From positions 93,209-157,208 of the forward strand of contig JAABRR010000005.1 in NCBI GenBank assembly GCA_011390785.1: a stretch of 64,000 bases of DNA, in the 5' to 3' direction. Positions 55,708 to 64,000 of this stretch are shown one piece after another. Each line of letters begins with the position of its first letter. Position 1 is the stretch's first letter. Source of the stretch: Sphingobacteriia bacterium. GTDB lineage: Bacteria; Bacteroidota; Bacteroidia; Bacteroidales; UBA7960. The notes under the pieces were generated by a model. That model made no database searches. It was not told the origin of the DNA and was given only the letters and a program-made list of their open reading frames with translations. The position numbers and the translations under genes are program-made.

Positions 55708-56724
55708 ATGTCGATACAGGTTTCTTTAGCCCCATTCAAAGGATTAACTCAAAAGGAATATCGCACTTCTTACGTTCGTCATTTTCCGGGCCTTGATAAG
55801 ATCTTTGCTCCGTTTATTTCAGGTGTTAACCCTGATAAGATAAATCTTTCAAAATTTACTGATGTGTTACCTGTCCCGGAAAACGATATCCAAACCATTC
55901 CACAATTTGTAAGTGTTGATTATAAAGAGATTATTGCTATTGCTGAAACATTTGCTAATTTGGGTTACCAGGAGATTAACTGGAATATGGGATGCCCTTT
56001 TTCGCGAATTGCCAATAAAATGAGAGGTTGCGGAATCTTGCCTCATCCTGATAAAATAAGGAGTATGATGGATCATATTATGCCTGGAATACCTGTAAAA
56101 CTTTCTGTTAAAACCCGTTTAGGCTATTACAGTACAAATGAATTGCCCCGTGTAATTGAAGTTTTTAACGACTATCCCATTTCTGAACTCATCATTCATG
56201 CCCGCACAGGGAGACAACTTTATTCAGGAAAAACTGATCCGGACAGCTTTTTAAATTGTGCCGCTTTAAGCAAGATTCCCGTTACCTATAATGGTGATAT
56301 ATACAATGCCGATAGTTTTGAAATTTTACAGCAACTGTTGCCTGCAATAAATAGCTGGATGGTTGGCCGGGGTGCATTGATCAATCCTTTTTTACCATCC
56401 CAGATTAAAAAACTGAATATGAACGAAACAGAAAAAAGAAGGCGATTATGTGCTTTTCATGAAGAAGTTTTTGAGAGTTTGCAATCAAAAATATTAGATG
56501 AAAGAAAATTATTAGGCCAGATGAAAGCTATTTGGTACTATATGCATGGGATATTTGATGGTGGAAAACAACTTTTTAATGATTTGAAAGTTAGTAAGGA
56601 TAAACGATCTTACCTTAATTTTGTAGAAATATTATTACAGCTACCTTTTGCGGATAATGTTGCCATTGTAAATCACTGGATGAAGGGTTTGAGACAAGTG
56701 GGAGCGGAAATAGGAGGATTGTAA
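55708..56724 (+). CDS. tRNA-dihydrouridine synthase
   Basis: A 338-residue FMN enzyme that reduces uridines in tRNA with NADPH. The catalytic cysteine lies in NMGCPF, followed by the family's basic/glycine segment (RIANKMRGCGIL). VKLSVKTRLGY and IHARTGRQLYSG bind FMN and tRNA, and VGRGALINPF is the phosphate-binding turn. The C-terminal helical domain contains KAIWYYMHG. It resembles the DusC/DusA-like branch, but the target position in tRNA is not decidable. Transcribed divergently from the aspartase-hyd operon. Confidence 0.88.
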   Translation: MSIQVSLAPFKGLTQKEYRTSYVRHFPGLDKIFAPFISGVNPDKINLSKFTDVLPVPENDIQTIPQFVSVDYKEIIAIAETFANLGYQEINWNMGCPFSRIANKMRGCGILPHPDKIRSMMDHIMPGIPVKLSVKTRLGYYSTNELPRVIEVFNDYPISELIIHARTGRQLYSGKTDPDSFLNCAALSKIPVTYNGDIYNADSFEILQQLLPAINSWMVGRGALINPFLPSQIKKLNMNETEKRRRLCAFHEEVFESLQSKILDERKLLGQMKAIWYYMHGIFDGGKQLFNDLKVSKDKRSYLNFVEILLQLPFADNVAIVNHWMKGLRQVGAEIGGL

Positions 56725-56802
56725 GTAGCTGGCAATCTATTGTTCAATAGTAGTAATAGCATACAAATCATTAATTTTTAATCTTACAAATAATTTTTTA
56801 AA

Positions 56803-57219
56803 ATGGAAACTCGATTTTTATTATTAATTACGCTAATGTTTATGGCTGGAAGCTTTTCTTCTATGGCTCAACGTGGTTATACCGACTTTAAAACCGAAGA
56901 TGGAGTAAAAGTAATGTATAGCTGGCAGAAGGTTTCTCCCTTAAAAAAAGATAGCGATGTAAGCCTAAACCTGAGAGTTACCAACGAGAATGAATATCCG
57001 GTAAATTGGTCATTCACAGTTACCTTTTATAATGATAAAATGGCTTTTCAGGAAAGTGAGCTTACTGAAGTTTGTCTAAAACCTGGTCAGAGCCTTAGAG
57101 GCGGACTTGCGGGTTTGCGTTTTACCTCTGATGGATTGAAAATGGAAGTGGTTAATTCTGATTATTTTGAATGGGATATTGAAATATTTGACGTAGAACA
57201 AGTTGAAGCTTGTGATTAG
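56803..57219 (+). CDS. Small secreted protein of unknown function
   Basis: A 138-residue protein with a signal peptide cleaved after SSMAQ (about residue 23). The mature part is a single beta-rich domain (VSLNLRVTNENEYPVNWSFTVTFYND) resembling an Ig-like or FixG-like fold. There is one cysteine in the middle and one near the end (VEACD), perhaps a disulfide. I recognise no family. It sits 48 bases before hutU on the same strand and could be co-transcribed, though no functional link is evident. Confidence 0.7.
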   Translation: METRFLLLITLMFMAGSFSSMAQRGYTDFKTEDGVKVMYSWQKVSPLKKDSDVSLNLRVTNENEYPVNWSFTVTFYNDKMAFQESELTEVCLKPGQSLRGGLAGLRFTSDGLKMEVVNSDYFEWDIEIFDVEQVEACD

Positions 57220-57266
57220 TCAGGAAGATTATTAACCCTAATATAATTAATAATTCATCCTTTATC

Positions 57267-59285
57267 ATGCACCAAAACATTACATTACAACAATTTCAGG
57301 ATCTTATCAGGCGAGGTATTCCTGATGAGCTCCCCGAGCCGAAAAGTTTTGAATCTTCACTTAATCACGCTCCTGTTCGTAAAGATATTTTAACCCTTGA
57401 GGAAAAAAGGCTTGCATTGAAAAATGCTCTTAGGTATTTTCCTAAGCGTCATCACAATATACTGGCTTTGGAGTTTGCCAGCGAATTAAAAAATTACGGT
57501 AGGATATACATGCATCGTTTCAGACCCGATTATAAGATTTATGCCCGAAGAATTAATGATTTTCCACATAAATCGAAGCAGGCTGCGGCAATTATGCTTA
57601 TGATCAGTAATAACCTGGATCATTCTGTAGCACAACATCCTCATGAACTGATTACCTATGGTGGAAATGGGGCGGTTTTTCAAAATTGGGCCCAGTATCT
57701 TTTGTGTATGCAATATCTTTCAGAAATGACTGATGAGCAAACCCTGGTAATGTATTCCGGCCATCCTATGGGATTGTTTCCATCGCATAAAGATGCTCCC
57801 CGTGTTGTTGTTACCAATGGAATGATGATTCCCAATTATTCTAAACCTGATGATTGGGAACGCTTTAACGCTCTGGGAGTAACCCAATACGGGCAAATGA
57901 CAGCGGGTTCGTTCATGTATATTGGACCACAGGGAATTGTACATGGAACAGCTATTACCGTACTTAACGCCGGCAGGATGTTTACCAAAGGAAGTGAAGG
58001 TTTGGCCGGTAAACTTTTTGTTACCAGCGGGTTGGGTGGCATGTCGGGGGCACAACCCAAAGCTGCAGTTATTGCAGGTGCTGTTTGTGTTGTGGCTGAA
58101 GTGAATCCCAAAGCTACCCAGATAAGACATTCGCAAGGTTGGGTAGATGAAGTTTTTGATGATCTGGATGCCTTAATAGACCGGATTAGATTAGCCAAAA
58201 GTAACAAAGAAGCCGTTTCACTGGCATACCAGGGCAACATTGTTGATTTGTGGGAAGCACTGGTTGATCATCAAATCGAAGTTGAATTGGGATCTGATCA
58301 AACCAGCTTGCATAATCCGTGGGCTGGAGGGTATTATCCGGCAGGTTTATCTTTTGATGAGGCAAATACAATGATGGCTGGTAATACAGAGCTCTTCAGA
58401 CAAAAAGTACATGAATCACTTATTCGGCAGGTGAAAGCCATAAATACACTTACCCAACGGGGAATGTATTTTTGGGATTACGGCAATGCTTTTTTACTGG
58501 AAGCCGGAAGAGCAGGGGCGGATGTTTTTTCTGATACTGGAAAATATAAATATCCATCCTACGTACAGGATATTATGGGACCGATGTGCTTCGATTATGG
58601 GTTTGGCCCTTTCCGCTGGGTATGTGCATCATCAGACCCGGCAGATCTGAAAGCTACCGACGAAATTGCTGCCAATATACTGGAAGAGATGATGAAGGAT
58701 GCTCCCGAAGAAATCAGGCAACAATTAGCTGATAACTTGTTGTGGATTAAGAATGCAGAAGAAAATAAGCTTGTGGTTGGTTCGCAGGCACGTATTTTAT
58801 ATGCGGATGCGGAAGGCAGGATTAAAATTGCTGCTGCATTCAACAAAGCAATAAAGGAAGGGATAATTTCGGCTCCTGTTATTCTGGGCCGTGATCACCA
58901 CGATGTTTCCGGCACAGATTCTCCTTATCGAGAAACATCAAACATTTATGACGGATCGCAGTTCACTGCTGATATGGCTATTCAAAATGTAATTGGTGAT
59001 AGTTTTCGCGGGGCTACCTGGGTTTCGATACACAATGGTGGTGGAGTAGGATGGGGGGAAGTGATTAACGGCGGTTTTGGTTTGATGGTTGATGGTACTG
59101 ATGATGCAGAAAGAAGATTACGGTCTATGCTTTTTTGGGATGTAAATAACGGCATTTCCAGGCGAAGCTGGGCCCGGAATGATGAAGCTATATTTGCTAT
59201 AAAAAGAGCCATGAAGGCCGAGCCAGCGCTTAAGATTACTTTACCCAATATAGCTGATGATCAGCTTTTAGACAGTGTATTGTAA
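57267..59285 (+). CDS. hutU: Urocanate hydratase
   Basis: A 672-residue NAD+-dependent enzyme of histidine degradation, converting urocanate to imidazolonepropionate. YGGNGAVFQNWAQYLL, YSGHPMGLFPSHKDAPRVVVTNGMMIPNY and GPQGIVHGT are the conserved urocanase blocks. HNGGGVGWGEVINGGFG near the end is the NAD-binding family segment. It is longer than the ~555-residue Pseudomonas form, as is usual for the long subgroup. The other histidine-utilisation genes (hutH, hutI, ftcD) are not in the window. Confidence 0.93.
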   Translation: MHQNITLQQFQDLIRRGIPDELPEPKSFESSLNHAPVRKDILTLEEKRLALKNALRYFPKRHHNILALEFASELKNYGRIYMHRFRPDYKIYARRINDFPHKSKQAAAIMLMISNNLDHSVAQHPHELITYGGNGAVFQNWAQYLLCMQYLSEMTDEQTLVMYSGHPMGLFPSHKDAPRVVVTNGMMIPNYSKPDDWERFNALGVTQYGQMTAGSFMYIGPQGIVHGTAITVLNAGRMFTKGSEGLAGKLFVTSGLGGMSGAQPKAAVIAGAVCVVAEVNPKATQIRHSQGWVDEVFDDLDALIDRIRLAKSNKEAVSLAYQGNIVDLWEALVDHQIEVELGSDQTSLHNPWAGGYYPAGLSFDEANTMMAGNTELFRQKVHESLIRQVKAINTLTQRGMYFWDYGNAFLLEAGRAGADVFSDTGKYKYPSYVQDIMGPMCFDYGFGPFRWVCASSDPADLKATDEIAANILEEMMKDAPEEIRQQLADNLLWIKNAEENKLVVGSQARILYADAEGRIKIAAAFNKAIKEGIISAPVILGRDHHDVSGTDSPYRETSNIYDGSQFTADMAIQNVIGDSFRGATWVSIHNGGGVGWGEVINGGFGLMVDGTDDAERRLRSMLFWDVNNGISRRSWARNDEAIFAIKRAMKAEPALKITLPNIADDQLLDSVL

Positions 59286-59372
59286 TGTGGTCCGGAAATT
59301 GCAGTTATAGTAGTTCTAAGAGCGGTTTTCAATAATCGCGCAAATTGGTTCCCATTTCTAAATTTCTTAACT

Positions 59373-59798
59373 ATGAAAATACGACCCCGTTTTCTCAGCC
59401 TGCTTTTTGTTATTATTCTTGCAATCTCTTTTACTTCTTGTGAAGAAGATGACCTGGACGGCATGTTTGGCGACCCGGTTGAAAATTTTCTTGGTACCTG
59501 GAATTGTTTTGAAACAGGAGATATTTTCGGTGATTTTGGGCCTTTTACCGTGCAGATTATCCGAAATCCTGATAACTCATCTGAAGTGTTGATCAAAAAC
59601 TTCAATTATCAGGGAATGGATGTAAGTGCCAGAGCCATTATTGCAGGCAATACCATTACTATTCCCCGTCAGGGAATCTGCGATGATACCATTGAAATAA
59701 AAGGTTCGGGAGCTTTTGGAAGGGGCGAAATATCTCTTACTTACACCACAGATGATGGGGCTGATCTGGAGAATATTACAGCAAGATTTTATAAATAG
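59373..59798 (+). CDS. Small lipoprotein of unknown function
   Basis: A 141-residue lipoprotein lipidated at Cys23 (FTSCEEDDLDG). The acidic run right after the cysteine resembles the surface-export signal described in Bacteroidota lipoproteins. The mature domain is a small beta-barrel-like fold (FLGTWNCFETGD, ARAIIAGNTITIPRQ, ISLTYTTDDG) of the general lipocalin-like kind. Two cysteines (NC and IC) could pair. It has a clear terminator. No specific function can be assigned. Confidence 0.72.
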   Translation: MKIRPRFLSLLFVIILAISFTSCEEDDLDGMFGDPVENFLGTWNCFETGDIFGDFGPFTVQIIRNPDNSSEVLIKNFNYQGMDVSARAIIAGNTITIPRQGICDDTIEIKGSGAFGRGEISLTYTTDDGADLENITARFYK

Positions 59799-59826
59799 AA
59801 CAATGCTATTTTACTCCTCATTCATT

Positions 59827-59862
59827 AAAGAAGACAGGTTTATTCCTGGTCTTCTTTTTTTT
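59827..59862 (+). terminator. Terminator of the 59373 lipoprotein gene
   Basis: AAAGAAGACAGG pairs with CCTGGTCTTCTTT (12 bp, one bulged G) around TTTATT and continues into TTTTTCG. The stem overlaps the last codons of the convergent DUF4296 gene. Confidence 0.8.
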
Positions 59863-60211
59863 CGTCAATTTTACTTTGGATGATGCTAAGAGAGCTTAAA
59901 ACTTCATCCATAATCCAGGCCATATTTTCCTGATCTAAAAGATAGCATTTATAAGCTTTTTCAAATTCTTCGGAAGTAACATTATGTTTGTGAAATACTC
60001 CGGAATAATAATATTCGAGCGAGTCTCTTAATTCAATGGTAGCCTGCACATTACCTACCTGCGCTTCTAATAAAAAAACATCAGTAAGCAGGGCTACCAT
60101 GGCTCGTTTTTCAATTATCTTTTCACAGGAACTTCTTGATGAGAATAAACCACAACTTCCCATAATCAATAAAAAGCCAGTGGTAAATACAACGATCTTT
60201 CTTTGTGCCAT
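59840..60211 (-). CDS. DUF4296-like lipoprotein
   Basis: A 123-residue lipoprotein with lipidated Cys20 (LIMGSCGLF). The mature part is helical and follows the DUF4296 pattern: a leading segment about mutants/maturation-like MVALLTDVFLLEAQ, then YYSGVFHKHNVTSEEFEKAYKCYLLDQENMAWIMDEVLSSL. The C-terminus is acidic/basic. Start is ATG 60211, 13 bases after rpe; an in-frame start at 60244 would overlap rpe. Function is unknown, but genes of this family are characteristic of Bacteroidota. Confidence 0.7.
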   Translation of the reverse strand: MAQRKIVVFTTGFLLIMGSCGLFSSRSSCEKIIEKRAMVALLTDVFLLEAQVGNVQATIELRDSLEYYYSGVFHKHNVTSEEFEKAYKCYLLDQENMAWIMDEVLSSLSIIQSKIDEKKEDQE

Positions 60212-60224
60212 AATAATATCTGGT

Positions 60225-60875
60225 TTAGTATTTCTTAAGGTCACTTATTGTTTGTGCAGGATTAATAGATTTGAATACAAAACTACCAGCTACCAATACA
60301 TCAGCTCCCCGTTTAATAAGTTCTCTGGCGTTAGATGTGTCTACACCGCCATCAATCTCTATCAGTGCGTGGCTGTTTTTGGCCAGTAAAAGGTCTTTTA
60401 AACGGGATATGCGATCGTAGGTATTGCCAATAAACTTCTGGCCCCCAAATCCGGGATTAACAGACATCAGCAAAACCAGATCAACATCGGCAACAATTTC
60501 AGAGAGAAGATTTACCGGATTATGAGGATTTATAACCACTCCGGGTTTCATGCCCGCCTTTCTAATCTGGTCAATGGTTCGGTGCAAATGGGTGCTGGTT
60601 TCATAGTGAACTGTAAGTCCATAGGCACCGGCATCTTTGCATACATCAATAAACTGATCAGGATTGGAGATCATAAGATGTACATCGAGGGGTTTTTTAG
60701 CAATGGTATTTATCTGTGAAATAATTGAAAATCCGAATGAGATATTAGGAACAAAATGGCCATCCATTACATCAACATGAAACCAATCGGCATCGCTGTT
60801 ATTAACCATTTCTATATCATCGGCCAGCTTAAGGAAATTGGCAGCCAGCAAAGATGGAGCTACAAGATGCGACAT
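60225..60875 (-). CDS. rpe: Ribulose-phosphate 3-epimerase
   Basis: A 216-residue TIM-barrel enzyme of the pentose phosphate pathway that interconverts ribulose-5-P and xylulose-5-P. APSLLAANF starts the barrel, DWFHVDVMDGHFVPN has metal-binding His and Asp, and DVHLMI and MSVNPGFGGQKF follow. IEIDGGVD carries the catalytic Asp. The start is ATG 60875 (MSHLVAPS); an upstream in-frame start at 60935 adds residues with no family match. Confidence 0.94.
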   Translation of the reverse strand: MSHLVAPSLLAANFLKLADDIEMVNNSDADWFHVDVMDGHFVPNISFGFSIISQINTIAKKPLDVHLMISNPDQFIDVCKDAGAYGLTVHYETSTHLHRTIDQIRKAGMKPGVVINPHNPVNLLSEIVADVDLVLLMSVNPGFGGQKFIGNTYDRISRLKDLLLAKNSHALIEIDGGVDTSNARELIKRGADVLVAGSFVFKSINPAQTISDLKKY

Positions 60876-60950
60876 GTGTAAGTTTTTAAAATTAGTGGCT
60901 AAAATTAGTAAGATTTTCTCTGCTTCCCTAATCAAAAGAAAGGGTAAAGT

Positions 60951-60987
60951 AAAACCCGCTGCTTTGAAAAAACAGGCAGCGGGTTTT
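60951..60987 (-). terminator. Terminator after pnp
   Basis: AAAACCCGCTGC and GCAGCGGGTTTT form a perfect 12-bp stem around a 13-base loop, 24 bases after the pnp stop. Ts at both ends make it usable in either direction, though only the minus strand has a gene ending here. Confidence 0.85.
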
Positions 60988-61011
60988 TATTGCATTGATA
61001 ATAAGATGTTT

Positions 61012-63186
61012 CTAATTGTTATTGTCTTGTTTTCTATCGTCTCCGGCAGGTTTATCTCTTGGCAGAAGAACTTTTCTGGAAAGTTTAAATTTACCTGTTT
61101 TCTTGTCAACATCAAGAAGCTTAACTTCGATAGAATCTCCTACTTTTATCTTGCTATCTTCGATGGTTTCCAGTCTTTTCCATGCAATTTCAGAAATATG
61201 AAGCAAACCTTCCTTACCAGGAATGATTTCAACAAACAAACCAAAAGGAACAACACTTTTAACGGTTCCCTGATAAATTTCTCCAATTTCAGGAATGGCT
61301 GTAATACCTTTGATTCTGTTTATTACAAAATCGATTGATTCTTTGTTTTCGGAAACGATATCAATTACACCGTAATCGCCAACTTCTTCAATTACTATGG
61401 TAGTGCCACTTTCTTTCTGCATTTCCTGAATTACTTTTCCTCCCGGTCCAATGATAGCACCAATAAATTCTTTGGGAACAGTCATTTTCACGATGCGTGG
61501 AACATGAGGTTTGTAGTCTTCTCGTGGTTCGCTAAGAACTTCTTCCATTTTAGATAATATGTGCAATCTGCCTACCTTCGCCTGTTCCAGGGCGTTTTCA
61601 AGAATCTCGTGGCTAAGTCCATCTATTTTAATATCCATCTGGCAGGCGGTAATACCGTTGCGGGTGCCGGTTACTTTAAAGTCCATATCGCCCAGATGAT
61701 CTTCATCACCCAAAATATCAGACAATATAGCATACTTTCCACTTTTCTGATCAGCAATCAAACCCATGGCAATACCAGAAACGGGTTTTGTTATTTTAAC
61801 ACCGGCATCCATCAGAGCAAGGGTTCCGGCACATACGGTTGCCATAGAAGATGAACCGTTTGATTCGAGAACATCAGATACAACCCTTATTGTATATGGG
61901 TTATCATTTCCACTGGGTAAAACACCTTTAAGTGCGCGATGAGCCAGGTTTCCATGTCCTATTTCACGGCGACTGGTTCCTCTTAAAAACTTCGCTTCTC
62001 CGGTACAGAAAGGGGGGAAATTATAGTGGAGCATGAATTTACTCTTTCCTTCAACAACAGCTCCGTCCAGAATTTGCTCATCGAGCTTGGTTCCCAGGGT
62101 AGCAGTGGTCAGAGATTGGGTTTCACCCCTTGTAAAAACGGCAGAACCATGAGCCATGGGCAGGTAATCCACTTCGCACCAAATATCTCTGATCTCGTCG
62201 GGTTTACGACCATCTAAACGAATCTGCTCGTTTACAACCATTTGCCGAACGGCTTCTTTCTCAATATCGTGGAAATATTCTTTGGCGAGAGATTTCTTTT
62301 CTGCTAAAGTTTCTTCATCATATTTCTCGAGATATGAATCCAGTATTGCACCAAAGGCTTCATATCTTTCATGCTTATTGGAAACTATGGAACGGGCAGT
62401 ATCATAAACTTTCTGATACAATTCGCGATGCATCTCTTCTTTTAATTCGATGTCTTCAGCTGCAGGAGCAACTTCTCTTTTTACCTGAGCTTTTTCAACC
62501 ATCGCGGCGAGCTCTAATTGAGCGGTGCATTGCAGCTTGATGGCTTCGTGCGCTACTTTAATGGCTTCGAGCATATCTTTTTCACCAACTTCTTTCATCT
62601 CACCTTCTACCATAACAATGTTTTCCATGGTGCCGGCAACAATCATTTCAAGATCGGAATCTGCCAGTTCTGAAATGGATGGATTGATAACATATTCGCC
62701 ATTTATGCGTGCCACTCTTACTTCAGAGATGGGGCCGTTGAAAGGAATGTCAGATACCATTAGGGCTGCTGAAGCGGCAAAACCAGCTAAAGCATCAGGT
62801 AACGTGTTTTTATCGGCAGAAATCAGGTATATCAAAACCTGTGTTTCGCACATGTAACCGTCAGGAAACATGGGCCTTAGGGCTCTGTCAACCAAACGTG
62901 ATATAAGAATTTCATATTCTGATGGGCGGGCTTCTCTTTTGAAAAAACCACCGGGAAAACGGCCTGCTGCTGCATATTTTTCCTGATAATCAACAGATAA
63001 AGGGAAAAAATTCTGTCCCTCTGCTGCTTCTTTTCTTGAAACTACTGTAGCCAGCAACATGGTGTTGCCCATTCGCACTACTACAGAGCCATCGGCCTGT
63101 TTGGCAAGTTTGCCGGTTTCAATGGTAATAGACTGTCCGTTACCCATTTCAAAGGTCTTCTGAATTCCTCTTGTCATGCTCGTCAT
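61012..63186 (-). CDS. pnp: Polyribonucleotide nucleotidyltransferase
   Basis: A 724-residue 3'-5' exoribonuclease of RNA decay. There are two RNase PH domains: the first with [21 protein letters not shown], and the second carrying the active site ([34 protein letters not shown]). A KH domain ([12 protein letters not shown]) and an S1 domain ([18 protein letters not shown]) follow. It is downstream of rpsO, the common bacterial order. The start may be 63186 or the ATG three codons later (63177). Confidence 0.96.
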   Translation of the reverse strand: MTSMTRGIQKTFEMGNGQSITIETGKLAKQADGSVVVRMGNTMLLATVVSRKEAAEGQNFFPLSVDYQEKYAAAGRFPGGFFKREARPSEYEILISRLVDRALRPMFPDGYMCETQVLIYLISADKNTLPDALAGFAASAALMVSDIPFNGPISEVRVARINGEYVINPSISELADSDLEMIVAGTMENIVMVEGEMKEVGEKDMLEAIKVAHEAIKLQCTAQLELAAMVEKAQVKREVAPAAEDIELKEEMHRELYQKVYDTARSIVSNKHERYEAFGAILDSYLEKYDEETLAEKKSLAKEYFHDIEKEAVRQMVVNEQIRLDGRKPDEIRDIWCEVDYLPMAHGSAVFTRGETQSLTTATLGTKLDEQILDGAVVEGKSKFMLHYNFPPFCTGEAKFLRGTSRREIGHGNLAHRALKGVLPSGNDNPYTIRVVSDVLESNGSSSMATVCAGTLALMDAGVKITKPVSGIAMGLIADQKSGKYAILSDILGDEDHLGDMDFKVTGTRNGITACQMDIKIDGLSHEILENALEQAKVGRLHILSKMEEVLSEPREDYKPHVPRIVKMTVPKEFIGAIIGPGGKVIQEMQKESGTTIVIEEVGDYGVIDIVSENKESIDFVINRIKGITAIPEIGEIYQGTVKSVVPFGLFVEIIPGKEGLLHISEIAWKRLETIEDSKIKVGDSIEVKLLDVDKKTGKFKLSRKVLLPRDKPAGDDRKQDNNN

Positions 63187-63292
63187 AATTCTTCTTTTTT
63201 GTTACTATTTTTCTAAAGTTTACGCTTATTTAAACACTATGATTAAGTTAATGGTTTAAAAAGAGTGCAATTTCGATTAGCTATATAAAAAA

Positions 63293-63316
63293 AGGCAATT
63301 AAAAAGTTAATTGCCT
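63293..63316 (-). terminator. Terminator between rpsO and pnp
   Basis: AGGCAATTAA pairs with TTAATTGCCT (10 bp) around a four-base loop, and on the minus strand is followed by TTTTTTA. It lies 23 bases after the rpsO stop, so pnp needs its own promoter or readthrough; I found no exact -7 box for pnp. Confidence 0.85.
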
Positions 63317-63338
63317 CTTTCCAATTTTCCGAAAAGTA

Positions 63339-63608
63339 TTATTTTCTTAAGTTAAGTTTCTTTATGATATCGCGATACCTGTTAATCTCATTATCCTTGA
63401 GATAATCCAGTAATCTTCTTCTTTTTCCAACCAGACTTATGAGTGCTCTTTGTGTACCTTTATCTTTTTTATTGGCTTTTAGATGGCCTGTAAGATGGGT
63501 AATTCTGGCGGTAAATAGGGCAATTTGACTTTCTGATGACCCGGTATCTGTATCAGATTTGCCATAGGTTTTAAAAATTTCTTTTTTCTTCTCCTGGTCG
63601 ATATACAT
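63339..63608 (-). CDS. rpsO: 30S ribosomal protein S15
   Basis: An 89-residue small-subunit protein that binds the 16S rRNA central domain. DTGSSESQIALFTARI, HLTGHLKANKKD and the LISLVGKRRRLLDYLK helix are hallmark S15 segments. The length is standard. It has its own promoter (63668-63698) and terminator and precedes pnp. Confidence 0.97.
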   Translation of the reverse strand: MYIDQEKKKEIFKTYGKSDTDTGSSESQIALFTARITHLTGHLKANKKDKGTQRALISLVGKRRRLLDYLKDNEINRYRDIIKKLNLRK

Positions 63609-63667
63609 GATTATTAATAAGTTTTATTGTCAATAACGATTATTGATACTCCTTCATTTTAGGCCTG

Positions 63668-63698
63668 CAAAGTTACAATTTACTTTTTTATCAGCCAA
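63668..63698 (-). promoter_or_regulatory. Promoter of rpsO
   Basis: Minus strand TTG (63698-63696), 20 bases, TAACTTTG (63675-63668), exact. The transcript would start near 63661, about 53 bases before ATG 63608. Confidence 0.7.
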
Positions 63699-63822
63699 AA
63701 AAATATTATTCTTTTTTAATTATTAATAAAAATCGTATTTCCATTCAATTTATTTGAAATACTATTTTGTTTCATATAAAATATAAACCCCTTTAAATCA
63801 TAAAGATAAAAAGGGATTTTAG

Positions 63823-63896
63823 TAGCGGGGACGAGAGTTGAACTCGTGACCTTCGGGTTATGAATCCGACGCTCTAACCACCTGAGCTACCCCGCC
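63823..63896 (-). tRNA. tRNA-Met (anticodon CAT)
   Basis: The minus strand folds as a 74-base cloverleaf. The acceptor GGCGGGG pairs with CCCCGCT (G1-U72 wobble), discriminator A. The D-stem is GCTC/GAGC and the T-arm ACGAG-TTCAACT-CTCGT. The anticodon loop TTCATAA places CAT at 63862-63860. The anticodon stem has a mismatch next to the loop (A31-C39). There is no C1-A72 mismatch, so it is the elongator rather than the initiator; a CAT-anticodon tRNA-Ile is less likely. CCA is not encoded. Confidence 0.93.
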
Positions 63897-63964
63897 TTGT
63901 ATTGTTATTTAAAGGAACTTTAATTGATTGAAGACATAAAAAAGGGCCTTCGTTTTGAGTGGTG

Positions 63965-63993
63965 CAAAAATAGTAAAGAAATTTAATATACAA
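63965..63993 (-). promoter_or_regulatory. Promoter of tRNA-Met
   Basis: Minus strand TTG (63993-63991), 18 bases, TATTTTTG (63972-63965), exact. It leaves about 60 bases before the mature tRNA end at 63896. Confidence 0.65.
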
Positions 63994-64000
63994 GAGATAA

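Noticed and set aside
57486-58240. Antisense frames within hutU
   Set aside because: hutU is strongly supported; these have no motifs.

Overview
The window looks like a chromosomal segment of an anaerobic or facultatively anaerobic Bacteroidota, most like the Bacteroidales/Marinilabiliales side of the phylum. The evidence is the low-GC coding style, starts without Shine-Dalgarno sequences, repeated exact matches to the Bacteroidota promoter (TTG, 17-21 bases, TAnnTTTG), type IX secretion (T9SS) cargo with C-terminal sorting domains, a PorW/SprE-type lipoprotein, an F1Fo operon without atpD/atpC, and H-cluster (HydE/HydF) maturation genes. No genus is claimed. There is no prophage, IS element, CRISPR array or rRNA operon.

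Layout. 1-8.4 kb (minus): the N-terminal 2,814 residues of a giant secreted protein with five near-identical 135-residue repeats, seven CARDB-like repeats and further modules; it runs off the left edge. 8.6-12.1 kb: metX, an isolated rfbD, and a conserved protein of unknown function. 12.2-15.9 kb (minus): fbpA-fbpB-fbpC, an iron(III) ABC importer. 16.3-27.9 kb (plus): two T9SS cargo proteins, one a 2,163-residue subtilisin-like protease, followed by a TonB-receptor-like outer-membrane protein. 28.1-32.7 kb: tcdA, ettA and a sigma-54 activator. 32.7-34.6 kb (minus): yciH, a lipid kinase and ferritin. 34.7-40.5 kb (minus): atpI-like-atpB-E-F-H-A-G. 40.6-43.8 kb (minus): bactofilin and porW/sprE. 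44.1-47.6 kb (plus): M23 peptidase, dxr, rseP. 47.7-51.7 kb: a DUF4114 lipoprotein, rex, a structured 0.7 kb intergenic region and an orphan membrane protein. 51.8-55.6 kb (minus): aspartase-hydF-hydE. 55.7-59.8 kb (plus): dus, a small secreted protein, hutU and a small lipoprotein. 59.8-63.9 kb (minus): DUF4296 lipoprotein, rpe, pnp, rpsO and tRNA-Met.

Themes. The large secreted proteins and PorW tie the window to type IX secretion. Bactofilin, M23 peptidase and RseP are envelope maintenance genes. Iron import (FbpABC) and storage (ferritin) sit in the same segment as FeS-dependent H-cluster maturation. Rex, an NADH/NAD+ sensor in its family, lies about 1.2 kb from hydE.

The observations most worth following are the ammonia-lyase in the hydF-hydE operon with hydG absent and a His-to-Gln change in the HydF cluster motif; the structured 50.5-51.2 kb intergenic region; the recombination-prone repeats and embedded hydrophobic hairpin of the giant protein; and a 16-base match to the 5' end of 16S rRNA next to rex. 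No clearly new multi-gene system is evident. All assignments come from reading motifs and context; no database search was run.
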